Origin: an uncultured Dysgonomonas sp.
Lineage (GTDB): Bacteria > Bacteroidota > Bacteroidia > Bacteroidales > Dysgonomonadaceae
Length of the DNA: 64,000 nt
Direction: 5' to 3'
Assembly (NCBI GenBank): GCA_900556485.1
Contig: USOX01000011.1
Span: 36,224-100,223, forward strand
Shown here: positions 8,176-17,879 of the stretch, one piece after another
Numbering within the stretch: position 1 is the stretch's first letter
How the letters are laid out: every line of letters starts with the position of its first letter
Notes under the pieces: generated by a model
The model's input: only the letters and a program-made list of their open reading frames with translations
Told to the model about the DNA's origin: nothing
Databases searched by the model: none
Made by a program: the position numbers and the translations under genes

Positions 8176-9259
8176 GATAGAATTGTAATAATGCGTTCCA
8201 AACATTTTGGTGCGAAAATTTTTCTGCAATATGTATTCTTGCATTTATCCCCATCTCTGCCCTTAATGCAGGGTTATCCGCTAAAAGTTTCATTGCTTTA
8301 AATAACTGATCAGCATTATGAGGTTCGACCAGAAGTCCGGTTACCTTGTCTGTAATGATTTCGTTGCATCCACATATATTCGTTGCTATAGTAGGAAGCC
8401 CCATAGCTCCGGCTTGAAGTGGCGTATTAGGGAAACCTTCGCGGTGAGAAGGGAATACAAACACATCAGCATTGGCAAGAAATGGGCGTATATCTTCTTT
8501 AAAGCCAACATATGTGACATTCTTTCCTCGTTTGATCCATCTGAGACAGTTGTCACTTAGGGGGTCAAGTTCTTGTTCGAAGCTGCCAACAAGAATCAAT
8601 TCGGCGTTATTGAGCCGTTCAAATGCTTCCATTAATTCTTCTATTCCTTTATCACGGACTATTCTTCCTACAAAAATGAAACGGGTAATAGTACTATTTG
8701 AAGTTTTAGAGGTGGGCCTGAAATATTCCAAATCGACGCCGTTGATGTTTCCATTAGCAAGAACCCCTGAAAGTTTATTTGTTATATGGCTATTTATCAG
8801 GTCTCTTTTTACACCTTCTCCTTCGGGTATAACTGATGTAGCTGCTATACATGTCAGTCTGTCCATCAGTTTTAGTATTTTACACATAAAACCTTTCTTC
8901 CAAGGGAAGATAAGGCCGGTAAAAGTATGTATCCTTACAGGAACTTTTGCTGCCCGAGCCGCTATCATAGAAAGTAATCCGGCTTTAGGGGTTAGTGAAT
9001 GTACGATGTAAGGTTTCTCTTTGCGAAAAATGAGAAATAAATTAATTAATGATTTCAGATCTTTGAATAATGATATTTTGCGTTCTATTTTGAGTTGAAT
9101 TGTGCGTATCCCCTCTCGCTCTGATATTTTCCTATGTATATCTTCATCGGGTGATGCAACGCCTACAACCTCATAATAATTGTTCAGGAATTGAAGTTGC
9201 CCACGTAACAATATATCAAGAGAAGTAGGTACAGCAGCTACTCGTATTATTTTCTTCAT
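8150..9259 (-). CDS. Glycosyltransferase family 4
   Basis: A GT-B fold glycosyltransferase of about 369 residues. The N-terminal domain has HSLTPKAGLL; the C-terminal domain has FVGRIVRDKGIEEL and the donor-binding FPSHREGFPNTPLQAGAMGLPTI region with the EX7E-like signature. It is similar in type to the second transferases that extend an Und-PP-sugar. The start ATG (9257-9259) shares one base with the stop of the upstream EpsG-like gene, so the two are coupled. An in-frame upstream start at 9313 exists but sits within that gene. Confidence 0.9.
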   Translation of the reverse strand: MKKIIRVAAVPTSLDILLRGQLQFLNNYYEVVGVASPDEDIHRKISEREGIRTIQLKIERKISLFKDLKSLINLFLIFRKEKPYIVHSLTPKAGLLSMIAARAAKVPVRIHTFTGLIFPWKKGFMCKILKLMDRLTCIAATSVIPEGEGVKRDLINSHITNKLSGVLANGNINGVDLEYFRPTSKTSNSTITRFIFVGRIVRDKGIEELMEAFERLNNAELILVGSFEQELDPLSDNCLRWIKRGKNVTYVGFKEDIRPFLANADVFVFPSHREGFPNTPLQAGAMGLPTIATNICGCNEIITDKVTGLLVEPHNADQLFKAMKLLADNPALRAEMGINARIHIAEKFSHQNVWNALLQFYHDAVSQVS

Positions 9260-10359
9260 CAATGAAGGAATGCCTGGTAAAATGTATATAAATAGGAAAT
9301 AATGATAATGCATCCGATCTTGATAGGTTGGTCATCCCAAAACTTTTTCATAAAGAATGGGTAAATGAGTACCAATGGTATCAAAAACCAAGATATTTGA
9401 GCAAAGCGATTTGAGAAGCTGGCTCTGATAACAATAACCCAGAATGCATTAGTCATTAAATAGATATTGAATAACCAGATATAGAATTTATCAGTATACA
9501 TTTGTTTGAATATAAAATAATATCCGACTGCGACAGGAATTGCACTATACAGCAGAAAATCCCATCTGAATCCTGTATGACTGAATTTATATTGGTCTTC
9601 ATTGTTTGAAATATAACTGGCAAAACGATCATCACCAATTAGATTGCTATTTACTAACAGATTTGAGATAGTATTACCTGCAATGAGTGAGACAACTATG
9701 CATCCTACCCAAGCCCAGAAATATATTTTAGAATCTTTTACAAATAAGGCTAGCACTGCTGCAGCGACTACGAGATACATGGATTTATGGATTCCTAATG
9801 CCAGAATGGACAATATTACCATCAATGTAATATTTTGCCTGAAGCTTAGAGCAAGAATTATAACCGAAGCAGCCATACCATTTCGGATTCCGTTGACCCC
9901 GTAGCTCCAAAATGTAAACATCGCAATTGCTACAATAAATGGTATCAGAAAATCTTCTTTGAAAATACGCTTGAATGCCCACCATAGAGAGCCAACATAT
10001 ATGAATGCGCAAAATAAAAAGAAGATATGTACATTACTATATTTGGCAAACCATAGCATTATAGTATTGAAAAGCCACTCTCCATCATTGAATATCCGAA
10101 ACTGTTCGATATCCATTTGTAGCCTGTAAAAGGATCTGGCATAAGTTAAAGTATCCCCAAAAACAAATGAGACAGGGCGTAACCCCATATATAAAATCAC
10201 TATTACAGCAATAGCATAGGCTATAACCCTGTTTATAGCTCTTGTTTCGGGATTGAATAGCCTGCCAGAGAAACTTTCGAATACAGCGAAAATAACCAGA
10301 ATGAGTACAAGATAGTTGAATAAATCGGTATATAAGTGCAAAGGAATCGAATCTATCAT
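9259..10359 (-). CDS. EpsG-family polysaccharide polymerase (Wzy)
   Basis: The 366-residue integral membrane protein has about ten hydrophobic segments and the EpsG-type N-terminal pattern, including GLRPVSFVFGDTLTYARSF. EpsG-like proteins are the Wzy-type polymerases of many Bacteroidota capsule loci, joining repeat units in the periplasm. It is the only polymerase candidate in the locus; the partner flippase is encoded upstream at 18496-20028. Confidence 0.85.
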   Translation of the reverse strand: MIDSIPLHLYTDLFNYLVLILVIFAVFESFSGRLFNPETRAINRVIAYAIAVIVILYMGLRPVSFVFGDTLTYARSFYRLQMDIEQFRIFNDGEWLFNTIMLWFAKYSNVHIFFLFCAFIYVGSLWWAFKRIFKEDFLIPFIVAIAMFTFWSYGVNGIRNGMAASVIILALSFRQNITLMVILSILALGIHKSMYLVVAAAVLALFVKDSKIYFWAWVGCIVVSLIAGNTISNLLVNSNLIGDDRFASYISNNEDQYKFSHTGFRWDFLLYSAIPVAVGYYFIFKQMYTDKFYIWLFNIYLMTNAFWVIVIRASFSNRFAQISWFLIPLVLIYPFFMKKFWDDQPIKIGCIIIISYLYTFYQAFLH

Positions 10360-10374
10360 ATCTGCTTCTGGTTC

Positions 10375-11295
10375 TTATTTCAGAGTCACAACCTTATCTT
10401 GTTTATACTGGAATAAAAGATATAGGTAAAGGATAACCCCAAAAGGAATGGCCAAAACCGTCATAAATTCCCGTGGTGATTCTGATATAAATCTGGCATT
10501 ACGGCAAATAATACTAGAGCTCACATAATGCACCGCTTCTATAAACCTTCGTTTTAGTGAAGGATGATGTTTCATCGACTCTTTGCGTATAAAGGCAAAT
10601 CCTCTAGGATTACGAAAATATTGGCGATACATATTCATTGAAGACCCATCAGTCTGGTAGTCTACATAACATAATATTTCATTCATCGTCAATAATTGAT
10701 ATTTGAGATCAATCAACTGATATTTATAACCTAATCCGACATATTTCTCACCTTCGAAAACGGGATATTCGGGTACGCTATTTATTACAGATGTACGATA
10801 TACCAATTTTTTGTCGCCTCTTCCACCTTGTACATAAAATCCAGAAAGGGTAGTCTGAGGGGTTATAAATTTTGTACCTATTGTGGTGCCATCGAATCTG
10901 GCATCGAGCCCAATAATTCCGGCATATTTATCGGAGCCTTCTTTTCTCCATTTGTTTATTATTAATTCTACTGCATTATCTGCAAGGTAATCATCCGAAT
11001 CGATACATACATTCAGTTCCGTATCTATCAGACGATAAGCGGTATTATGCGCGCTGTGCATACCCTGGTTTTCCTGATAGTGATATTCTATGGTAATTCT
11101 ACCTTCGTCTATCCATCTTCCTATTAAATCGGCAGTAGCATCTGTAGAACCATCATCTATGATCAGCCATTTGAAATCGGATGAAGTCTGACGTAACAGA
11201 CTTTTGTAACATAACTCTATTGTATGGGCACGGTTGTAAGCCGGGGTAAATACAGTTAATGTCGGTTTTCTGTCAGATATAGATTTTGAAGCCAT
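10375..11295 (-). CDS. Glycosyltransferase family 2
   Basis: A 306-residue GT-A enzyme. It shows the classical opening LTVFTPAYNRAHTI, the LIIDDGSTD motif and the metal-binding DSDD (VCIDSDDYLADNA). A C-terminal hydrophobic segment (FGVILYLYLLFQY) may anchor it. The start lies 40 bases inside the upstream GT4 gene; no later Met precedes the GT-A core, so this start is kept. The acceptor sugar is unknown. Confidence 0.9.
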   Translation of the reverse strand: MASKSISDRKPTLTVFTPAYNRAHTIELCYKSLLRQTSSDFKWLIIDDGSTDATADLIGRWIDEGRITIEYHYQENQGMHSAHNTAYRLIDTELNVCIDSDDYLADNAVELIINKWRKEGSDKYAGIIGLDARFDGTTIGTKFITPQTTLSGFYVQGGRGDKKLVYRTSVINSVPEYPVFEGEKYVGLGYKYQLIDLKYQLLTMNEILCYVDYQTDGSSMNMYRQYFRNPRGFAFIRKESMKHHPSLKRRFIEAVHYVSSSIICRNARFISESPREFMTVLAIPFGVILYLYLLFQYKQDKVVTLK

Positions 11296-12380
11296 TCTGC
11301 ATTTTTATTAATATCGAAGCCGGCATCTTCTATTTCTTGTAAGCGGCTTTTTCTTTCATAATCTTTTATTTGTAATACTCTGTTTGCCCATTCTTTGGCA
11401 GATAGATTGAGAGATAAAGACTCAACGAGATCCGGTATTATTGTACCCTCACTAGATATACCTGTCGAATTTATTATTTTTAATCCTGAAGCTTGAGCTT
11501 CTAATTGAGCAACACTCAGCCCTTCGAAATGAGAAGGGAATAGAAATAAATCTATTCCTTGCAGTAAGTTTGGAATATCGGAACGACTCCCCATAAATTT
11601 TACATTATCGTCCAATCCCAATTGCGAGGACTTTTGTTTTACTTTATCTTCTAGTTCGCCCCCACTACCTATAAGTATTAATAATGCAGAGGGTTCGCTA
11701 CAAACTATTTCGGCGAATATATCTAAGAGAAAAGAATGGTTTTTTTGATACGAAAATCGTGATACATTACCAATAACTAATCGTTGGTTCCATCCATTGC
11801 TATTCCGTACTTTTTCTCTTTTAGCGGGATCGAATACCAAAGAATGTGCATCAATGGCATTTGGGAAAAATATTGTTTTATTTATTGAATGTTTCCCAAA
11901 CAACCATTTGGCTGCACCCCAGCTACAAGTAAAATTATGGGTGAGGTATGGTCGCATAGCCCGCTTGAGTATATTTCTTACCGGTGTTTTTATATCAAAT
12001 CCACAAGGCTGATTGTGGGCATGTGCGGCAATAAATGTAAGCCTCCGTCTATGAGCCTCTTTGTATATATAGTAACCTAATTCGGAGCAATGCCCATGAA
12101 TCATTTTATATTCGGGATGTGTATCGAAAAAGTCAGACACATACTTCTTATATGATGAGGTATGTAATATGTTTAAAGGTGGAAATCGGAATATTTTACA
12201 GCCCATGCTTTCTATTTCGTTATCATAGGCGCCTCTTTCTTCGCGATGTACTATAAAATCGAAAGTCACTTTAGTACGGTCTATCTTTCGAAGATAATTC
12301 ATTACCATAGTCTCGGCTCCTCCTCTATTAAGGATAGTGAAAAGCATAAGTACTCTGATTGGCTCTTGAGTCATATTCAA
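11256..12380 (-). CDS. Glycosyltransferase family 4
   Basis: A 374-residue GT-B enzyme that starts MNMTQEPIRVLMLF with the LNRGGAETMVMNYL N-terminal motif. The C-terminal domain has IGNVSRFSYQKNHSFLL and FPSHFEGLSVAQLEAQASGL. Amylovoran/EpsF-type transferases share this pattern. It lies 14 bases after the PglF-like gene. The specific linkage cannot be deduced. Confidence 0.9.
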   Translation of the reverse strand: MNMTQEPIRVLMLFTILNRGGAETMVMNYLRKIDRTKVTFDFIVHREERGAYDNEIESMGCKIFRFPPLNILHTSSYKKYVSDFFDTHPEYKMIHGHCSELGYYIYKEAHRRRLTFIAAHAHNQPCGFDIKTPVRNILKRAMRPYLTHNFTCSWGAAKWLFGKHSINKTIFFPNAIDAHSLVFDPAKREKVRNSNGWNQRLVIGNVSRFSYQKNHSFLLDIFAEIVCSEPSALLILIGSGGELEDKVKQKSSQLGLDDNVKFMGSRSDIPNLLQGIDLFLFPSHFEGLSVAQLEAQASGLKIINSTGISSEGTIIPDLVESLSLNLSAKEWANRVLQIKDYERKSRLQEIEDAGFDINKNAEWLQNLYLTENRH

Positions 12381-12394
12381 TCTTTAGCCTTTAT

Positions 12395-14329
12395 CTATAT
12401 TACAAGTTTTTCCTTATCAAAGACTTCGAACTTAGAATTATTGCTTTTAAATTCGGGAACGATAAGTTTCATCATCCTGACCGTACCCATCATATCTGTT
12501 TTTTTAGCATACTCGATAAGCCTCATCACTTTAATCATTAATTCCTTGCTATCTATTTTATCGGCTTGTGCTATTCGTATTTTTTGATTCTTAGTTATTT
12601 GAGTGGATTCAATATCAGTCAATAACTCTTCGTAGAGTTTTTCACCTGGACGAAGCCCTGTATATTCTATCTTTATATCTTCATCTGGGATAAGCCCTGA
12701 GAGTAATATCATCTTGCGGGCAAGGTTATCTATCTTTACTTGTTCGCCCATATCGAAGACAAATATTTCGCCACCTTTGCCCATAGTTGCGGCTTGTAAT
12801 ACCAATCTGCAAGCTTCAGGTATGGTCATAAAATAGCGTATCATTTCGGGATGAGTGACAGTTACAGGTCCTCCACAGGCTATTTGTTCTCTGAATAGAG
12901 GGATTACAGAACCATTGCTCCCTAATACATTACCAAAGCGAACAGTAATGAATTGGGTATTAGATGAACTATTCAATCCTTGTACACTTAGTTCGGCTAT
13001 GCGTTTTGTCGCCCCCATAACGCTTGTAGGGTTCACAGCCTTGTCTGTAGATATCATTATGAATTTTTCTACATTGTAAAGCTGTGAGTAGCGGGCAAAA
13101 TTTAAAGTGCCCCAAACATTAGTCATAACTCCCTCACAAGGATAGTTCTCGATAATGGGTACGTGTTTATAGGCTGCAGCATGAAATACAAAGTTGGGCC
13201 TGTATTCATCAAGTATATCTTTGATGCTTGTTTCGGAACGTACATCACTTAATATAAAAATTATATCCTGATCAGGAAACTTCCTTTTCATATCAAGTTT
13301 TAAATTATGCAAAGGTGTTTCTGCGATATCTAATAGAATTAACCGTTTTGCTCCAAACCGAGCTAACTGAACAGATATTTCGTGCCCGATAGAACCAGCT
13401 GCTCCGGTTACTAATACGGTTTTTTCGCTTACTTCACGGGATACAGCTTCTATATCTATTTTTATTTCTTCGCGTTGTAGAAGATCCTCTATATCAATGT
13501 TTTTTATTTGTTGCTGTATATTCTGTTTATTCAGTGGGTGTATTTCTCCTCCCATCAGCATGCGTATATTGTGTTCTATGCAACTGTATACCAGTTTGTT
13601 ACATTCTGAATTGAAATCTACATAATTGGTAAATACAATATGAGATATTTTGTGCTTAACAGAAAGAAGCACTTTGTCTAAATCTCCATCCCAGGTATAG
13701 ACTTGTAGTCCAGCGATTTTAAGCCCTTTTTTTCGTTGTTTACCACTTAAAATGCCTACTACTTTGTATGGGCTTTCTTCATTGTTATTTATCTGTGAGG
13801 CTAACAAAGGTACGTTATCATTATCTCCATAAATCAGCACATTGCTGGTTTGTCTGTCGTTTGTATGTAGGATGGAATAATAAACACTTACTATAAAAGC
13901 CCGGGAAGAAATCATTAAAAATGATGATATAAATATGTCCAATAAGCCACAGGTGAGCGCATGTTGTATACTTAGTATCTGTTGTTTGATAACTGCCAGA
14001 GAAATTAATAAGCATTTGATAAGTAGAATAAGGAATATTCCATTTAATTCGCGGAGGGTTGAAAACCTTATACTGGTTTTATACAATCGGGACAAAAAGA
14101 ACAAGACAGTGGAGATTATGGTAGCCTGAACCATAATATATCCTATAGTATTTATTGTATTGCCTTTACCTTGTATATACCCAACAAGCAATAAAGCACA
14201 TAAGGTGCCGATAGAAGATAACAGTAAATCGAAAGCAAATACAATGCCTCGATTCAGGTATTGCATATTGCGCAATTTATCTCTATAACTTGTATTGATA
14301 GAAAATATACTTTTTTTGAGTAATAACAT
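12395..14329 (-). CDS. PglF/CapD-like UDP-sugar 4,6-dehydratase, membrane-bound
   Basis: The 644-residue protein has four predicted N-terminal TM helices (about 28-155), a CoA-binding-like linker domain and a C-terminal extended SDR domain. The NAD-binding TGAAGSIG is at 308-315; an ISTDKAVNPTSVMGATKR segment follows, in which a Met replaces the usual Tyr of YxxxK as in PglF/FlaA1/WbpM enzymes. It likely converts UDP-GlcNAc to the 4-keto-6-deoxy sugar, feeding the PglE- and PglD-like enzymes. It is the first enzyme gene after upxY. A dispersed repeat fills the gap directly upstream. Confidence 0.93.
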   Translation of the reverse strand: MLLLKKSIFSINTSYRDKLRNMQYLNRGIVFAFDLLLSSIGTLCALLLVGYIQGKGNTINTIGYIMVQATIISTVLFFLSRLYKTSIRFSTLRELNGIFLILLIKCLLISLAVIKQQILSIQHALTCGLLDIFISSFLMISSRAFIVSVYYSILHTNDRQTSNVLIYGDNDNVPLLASQINNNEESPYKVVGILSGKQRKKGLKIAGLQVYTWDGDLDKVLLSVKHKISHIVFTNYVDFNSECNKLVYSCIEHNIRMLMGGEIHPLNKQNIQQQIKNIDIEDLLQREEIKIDIEAVSREVSEKTVLVTGAAGSIGHEISVQLARFGAKRLILLDIAETPLHNLKLDMKRKFPDQDIIFILSDVRSETSIKDILDEYRPNFVFHAAAYKHVPIIENYPCEGVMTNVWGTLNFARYSQLYNVEKFIMISTDKAVNPTSVMGATKRIAELSVQGLNSSSNTQFITVRFGNVLGSNGSVIPLFREQIACGGPVTVTHPEMIRYFMTIPEACRLVLQAATMGKGGEIFVFDMGEQVKIDNLARKMILLSGLIPDEDIKIEYTGLRPGEKLYEELLTDIESTQITKNQKIRIAQADKIDSKELMIKVMRLIEYAKKTDMMGTVRMMKLIVPEFKSNNSKFEVFDKEKLVI

Positions 14330-14340
14330 CTTTTTAAAAT

Positions 14341-14431
14341 TTTATCTATAGATTAGATAGCAAGCGTGTTATTGTGTGGGAAGGTTACAGCATTCTAATG
14401 ATGCTAAATGTGTCACTTTTGTCACCTTTTG
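14341..14431 (+). repeat. Bipartite dispersed element, copy A
   Basis: The element begins with TTTATCTATA, has a middle containing CAAGCGTGTTAT and GGTTACA, and ends with TGTCACTTTTGTCACCTTT. The same order of boxes recurs at 21779-21879 (which shares CAAGCGTGTTAT), 26378-26468, 39277-39397 and 59197-59277. It sits between upxY and the PglF-like gene, 11 bases before the latter's start codon. Function is unknown. Confidence 0.72.
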
Positions 14432-14471
14432 ATTTTAAGTGGTTGATGGCGAGTGTTGTTTTAAGCTGGTG

Positions 14472-14990
14472 CTAATTATGTAATTTACTGAGCATATTTG
14501 CCTGAACTATTAGTTTGAAGGTAGCAATACCTTCAAGCCTAACAAGCATTTTGCTACAGTCGTTATTGGTATCGATTAGTTCTCCTTCGATACCTTTCAG
14601 GCAGCCATCGGTAACTAATACCCGGTCACCTTTTTCGAAAGTCTCTTCTAAAGTGCATTTTACACCGCTTTCACAGATTAATTTAAAGTCGTCCATCTGC
14701 TTTTGTGGAACAACAAGCAGGTTCTTGCCATCCATCGCTTTTATATACGATATTTTGACTCCATAGTCATTGGCTATTGAGATTCCGGTATAAAAATCTG
14801 TATATATAAATACAATGTTGGGTATGACAGGTGTTAAAACTTCGGCTTTCCGGTCTTTCCGTTTTCTGACTTCTTTTCGGAATGGCACATAGTTTTCTAT
14901 ACCAAGTTGTTCTAACTTGGATTTTATTAACCTTTCTTGATTGCGTCTGACACGGGCTGCAAACCAGACATTAGAATTGTAATACGACAT
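14472..14990 (-). CDS. UpxY-type NusG-like transcription antiterminator
   Basis: A 172-residue NusG paralogue with an NGN domain (about 5-110; opens WFAARVRRNQE) and a C-terminal KOW motif (KGDRVLVTDGCLKGIEGEL, about 120-139). UpxY proteins are encoded first in Bacteroidales capsule operons and let RNA polymerase read through the long locus by acting on the untranslated leader. Its position at the head of the 14990-to-2500 gene block fits this role. The usual partner UpxZ gene is not seen after it. Confidence 0.9.
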   Translation of the reverse strand: MSYYNSNVWFAARVRRNQERLIKSKLEQLGIENYVPFRKEVRKRKDRKAEVLTPVIPNIVFIYTDFYTGISIANDYGVKISYIKAMDGKNLLVVPQKQMDDFKLICESGVKCTLEETFEKGDRVLVTDGCLKGIEGELIDTNNDCSKMLVRLEGIATFKLIVQANMLSKLHN

Positions 14991-15586
14991 TAAGGTATGA
15001 TTTTTTGATGTAATAATTAGGTTAAGTATGGTAGATTTTGCTGCTCTATTTTTATTCCATCTTTGTATTAAAGAGAATCAGATAATTTTAAAGAATAGAC
15101 AAAGCTTCGCTGTTGAAGGGTACATATATACCCTCTCAAAAAAGAAATTTTTTATTGAATGAAATTATAAATAGAACCAATGTAGATATAAGCAGGGCGG
15201 TGCTTAATTATAAGGTGCTAATAATTATAATTTCTATGGAGAATTTTAAACAGAGTAAACTATATGTTCGTAAATCTTTTGGCAAGATTGCTTCACATAA
15301 GTAATCTGTTAATGATTAATTTTAATTAATGTTATTAAAATTTTTAAACAATAATATTATAAATAAAAGTTTCAGCAATAACTATTCTGTATATTTTAAC
15401 GAGTAAATAAATGCGTCTTCACATGCCTATTTTTCAATAGTTGAGCATCTGTGCAAATATAGAAAGAATATTGAAATAAAATGTAAGAATCTTAAAAAAT
15501 GTATCAATTTTAATGAAAATGTAACAATAAATATTCTGATTATCTGTGTGTTAAATGTTTATTAAAAATAATACTATATATAGCCT
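14991..15586 (-). promoter_or_regulatory. Long leader region upstream of upxY
   Basis: About 600 bases of AT-rich DNA separate the upstream glycan block from upxY. On the minus strand TATATTTG (15461-15454) fits a -7 box and would give an untranslated leader of about 460 bases, as expected for UpxY-regulated operons. A 63-codon plus-strand frame at 15113-15304 has no recognisable features and is not called. I found no flanking inverted repeats that would mark an invertible promoter. Confidence 0.35.
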
Positions 15587-16747
15587 TTATGATAATCCGA
15601 TAAGTGAGTAAAATGCTGTCAATGATACTTCGTTGTCTTTTAACTCTTTGTTTGTCAAGTTTGTATAGGCTTTATTTCTTAGGTTATCGTCATTTATGAA
15701 TAATTCTATATGTTGTGCTATATCGTTGCTATTCATCTTACAGATTAAGCCTGTTACTTTATTTTCTATAATAGAATCAGCAGTTGTGAAATTTGTTGTT
15801 ACTATGGGCTTATTTAGTAAAGATGCTTCTATTAAGGATAGCCCTAATCCTTCAAAATATGAAGTTTGTACGTAAATGTCGCATGCATTCATATAAGAAT
15901 AAGGGTTATCAGTGAAACCTACTAATGTAATGTAATTTTCCAGACCTAATTCTTTGACTTGATGTTCTATATTTTTGCGTTCTATTCCTTCGCCTACTAT
16001 GTACCAATGAATTTTATATCCTTTGTCTATCAGTATTCGGCAGCTTTTAGGAATTTGATCTAAACCTTTGAGTTCTGTCAAACGTGCGACTGTTACTAGG
16101 TTGATGCATGTATTATCGAAAGGGTATAGAGGTTGTTCTTTACCCATTGATTGGATAATACCTTTGTCTACAATGTCTTTGATTACAATAGCGTTCACCT
16201 CTTTACCAATATTCTTCATCGAATTAATAAAGGAATCTTTACTTTCGGGAGATACAGTTACAACTTTGTTGAAAGATTTATAAAATTTGTAGTCAAAAGA
16301 AGGGTTATAACCGGCTTTAATATAATCGGTATTAATCCATGCATATTTTTTCTCAGACTTTACTAATTGTGAGACAAAATAAGTAGAGAAGCCTTGGTTA
16401 TAAGCAATGGTTATATGATTATTACCTTTCAGTTCAGGAAGATATTTCCCTATGGACTTCCAGAACAATTGGGAGGTATGCATTTTCTTTTTAGTATTGG
16501 CTTTTTTCAATATCCAGAACCTAATTCTCTTTAGAATATGTATTTTTTTATTGTTGAATGACAAATGTTCATAATATTTTACTTTTATTTCTTTAGGTAG
16601 AAACTTTTCGAATGATCCTTCTTTACGAAAAAGCAATAAGGATACATCTAAGAGTGAATAATCTAAATTGTTGAGAAGGGTCACAAGACTTTTTTCAGCT
16701 CCGCCACAGTGCAAAGATTCAATAACAAACAGTATTTGTTTCTTCAT
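15587..16747 (-). CDS. Glycosyltransferase family 4
   Basis: A 386-residue GT-B enzyme that opens with ILFVIESLHCGGAEKSLVTLL, the usual GT4 motif. The donor domain has VTVARLTELKGLDQIP and QTSYFEGLGLSLIEASLLNKPI. It starts 29 bases inside the preceding pyruvyl transferase gene and is the last gene of the upstream block. Compared with the block after upxY it is more Lys-rich and AT-rich, which may mean it has a separate origin. Confidence 0.9.
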   Translation of the reverse strand: MKKQILFVIESLHCGGAEKSLVTLLNNLDYSLLDVSLLLFRKEGSFEKFLPKEIKVKYYEHLSFNNKKIHILKRIRFWILKKANTKKKMHTSQLFWKSIGKYLPELKGNNHITIAYNQGFSTYFVSQLVKSEKKYAWINTDYIKAGYNPSFDYKFYKSFNKVVTVSPESKDSFINSMKNIGKEVNAIVIKDIVDKGIIQSMGKEQPLYPFDNTCINLVTVARLTELKGLDQIPKSCRILIDKGYKIHWYIVGEGIERKNIEHQVKELGLENYITLVGFTDNPYSYMNACDIYVQTSYFEGLGLSLIEASLLNKPIVTTNFTTADSIIENKVTGLICKMNSNDIAQHIELFINDDNLRNKAYTNLTNKELKDNEVSLTAFYSLIGLS

Positions 16748-17840
16748 AACGAGATAGATTGTTTTGTAAAAAAGACTTAGATTCTGTTATATACTTCTCT
16801 AATATTGGATTTATGATTTCATATTGAATAGGACTTAAAAGATTAAAATCATTTTCATCTTTTATTAGATATTGGTTCAGTCCTACTAGGTCTAAGAGAT
16901 CTCTCATTCTGGTATTAATTTCTTCGGAACGGTTAATTACACAGACTTGCTTTTCGAATATCAGCGAAAATGCGAGTGCATGAAAAGAATTGGTGAATAT
17001 ATGCTCTGCATGATATGCCAATGAAAGAAACATATCGGGGGCACTATGCCATAGATTTTTATCAGCGTATGTGATATTCATATTTACAGTATAAATCTTA
17101 TAGCCTTTTTCTAAAGCAATGCTCTTTGCCAATTTCTCTATTAAAGGATTGGACTCAAAGTCATATACAAATATAAATTTCTCAGAGATAGGGGAGACAA
17201 ATGTTTCAAGCCAGTGAGTATTTGGTATTAAGAATACAGGGTCTAGCACCTGCTTCGCTTTTAATCCTAATCCACCCAGAATAGATACAGCAGATGTTTC
17301 CCTTACTGATATAGCATTTAATCTTCTTGCTTTTTCGTAAACAAAAGGTTTTATCTCATCAGCTATCTCATCTGTGGCAAAGCTGGCGGCATATGATAGC
17401 TTAAGCTTATTATCCGGGACAAAATCGAGATAGAAGGCAGCGTCTTTCCCATTGGAAAATAGAGTATTCCATATCTGGTCGCTTCCACATATATAAGCAT
17501 CTGCCTCCGGTAGATTTTCTTTCAGTTCTTTATTTGTGCGATAAAGGGTGGAATCGGTATTTATGTATTGGTCAGAAAATTTGTCGAATGCTTTTTTCTT
17601 TTTTAGGATATTAAGCCTTCCCGGAAGTCTTGTCAATAAGTATAAATATTTTAAAGGGAATCTTTTATATTTAGGGTTGGATATTGTCCATAAATTGAAA
17701 TGGTTATCCAAATAATAAGGCTTATAATGAATAGCCTGAGATTCATGACCAAGCGTTTGTAGGTAATATAATAATGCATACTCTTGTAATGTGGCACCAT
17801 AATTATAAACCTCATGGCATGTTATGGTTTTTATTTTCAT
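16719..17840 (-). CDS. Polysaccharide pyruvyl transferase family protein
   Basis: The 373-residue protein matches the CsaB/polysaccharide pyruvyl transferase pattern. It has an N-terminal HEVYNYGATLQEYALLYYL, a central DAYICGSDQIWN segment (typical GSDQvWN), and a C-terminal LAYHAEHIFTNSFHALAFSLIF. Family members add ketal pyruvate to sugars, though many in Bacteroidota have unproven activity. The stop overlaps the downstream GT4 start by 29 bases. Confidence 0.88.
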   Translation of the reverse strand: MKIKTITCHEVYNYGATLQEYALLYYLQTLGHESQAIHYKPYYLDNHFNLWTISNPKYKRFPLKYLYLLTRLPGRLNILKKKKAFDKFSDQYINTDSTLYRTNKELKENLPEADAYICGSDQIWNTLFSNGKDAAFYLDFVPDNKLKLSYAASFATDEIADEIKPFVYEKARRLNAISVRETSAVSILGGLGLKAKQVLDPVFLIPNTHWLETFVSPISEKFIFVYDFESNPLIEKLAKSIALEKGYKIYTVNMNITYADKNLWHSAPDMFLSLAYHAEHIFTNSFHALAFSLIFEKQVCVINRSEEINTRMRDLLDLVGLNQYLIKDENDFNLLSPIQYEIINPILEKYITESKSFLQNNLSRYEETNTVCY

Positions 17841-17879
17841 ATGTAGGCGTTTATAAATTGTCTTATTTTCTGATTGATT

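Noticed and set aside
15113..15304. 63-codon plus-strand frame upstream of upxY
   Set aside because: No signal, domain or promoter; opposite to the surrounding genes and within the probable upxY leader.
14991..15586. Invertible (phase-variable) promoter upstream of upxY
   Set aside because: Such promoters in Bacteroidales have clear flanking inverted repeats; none was found by eye here.
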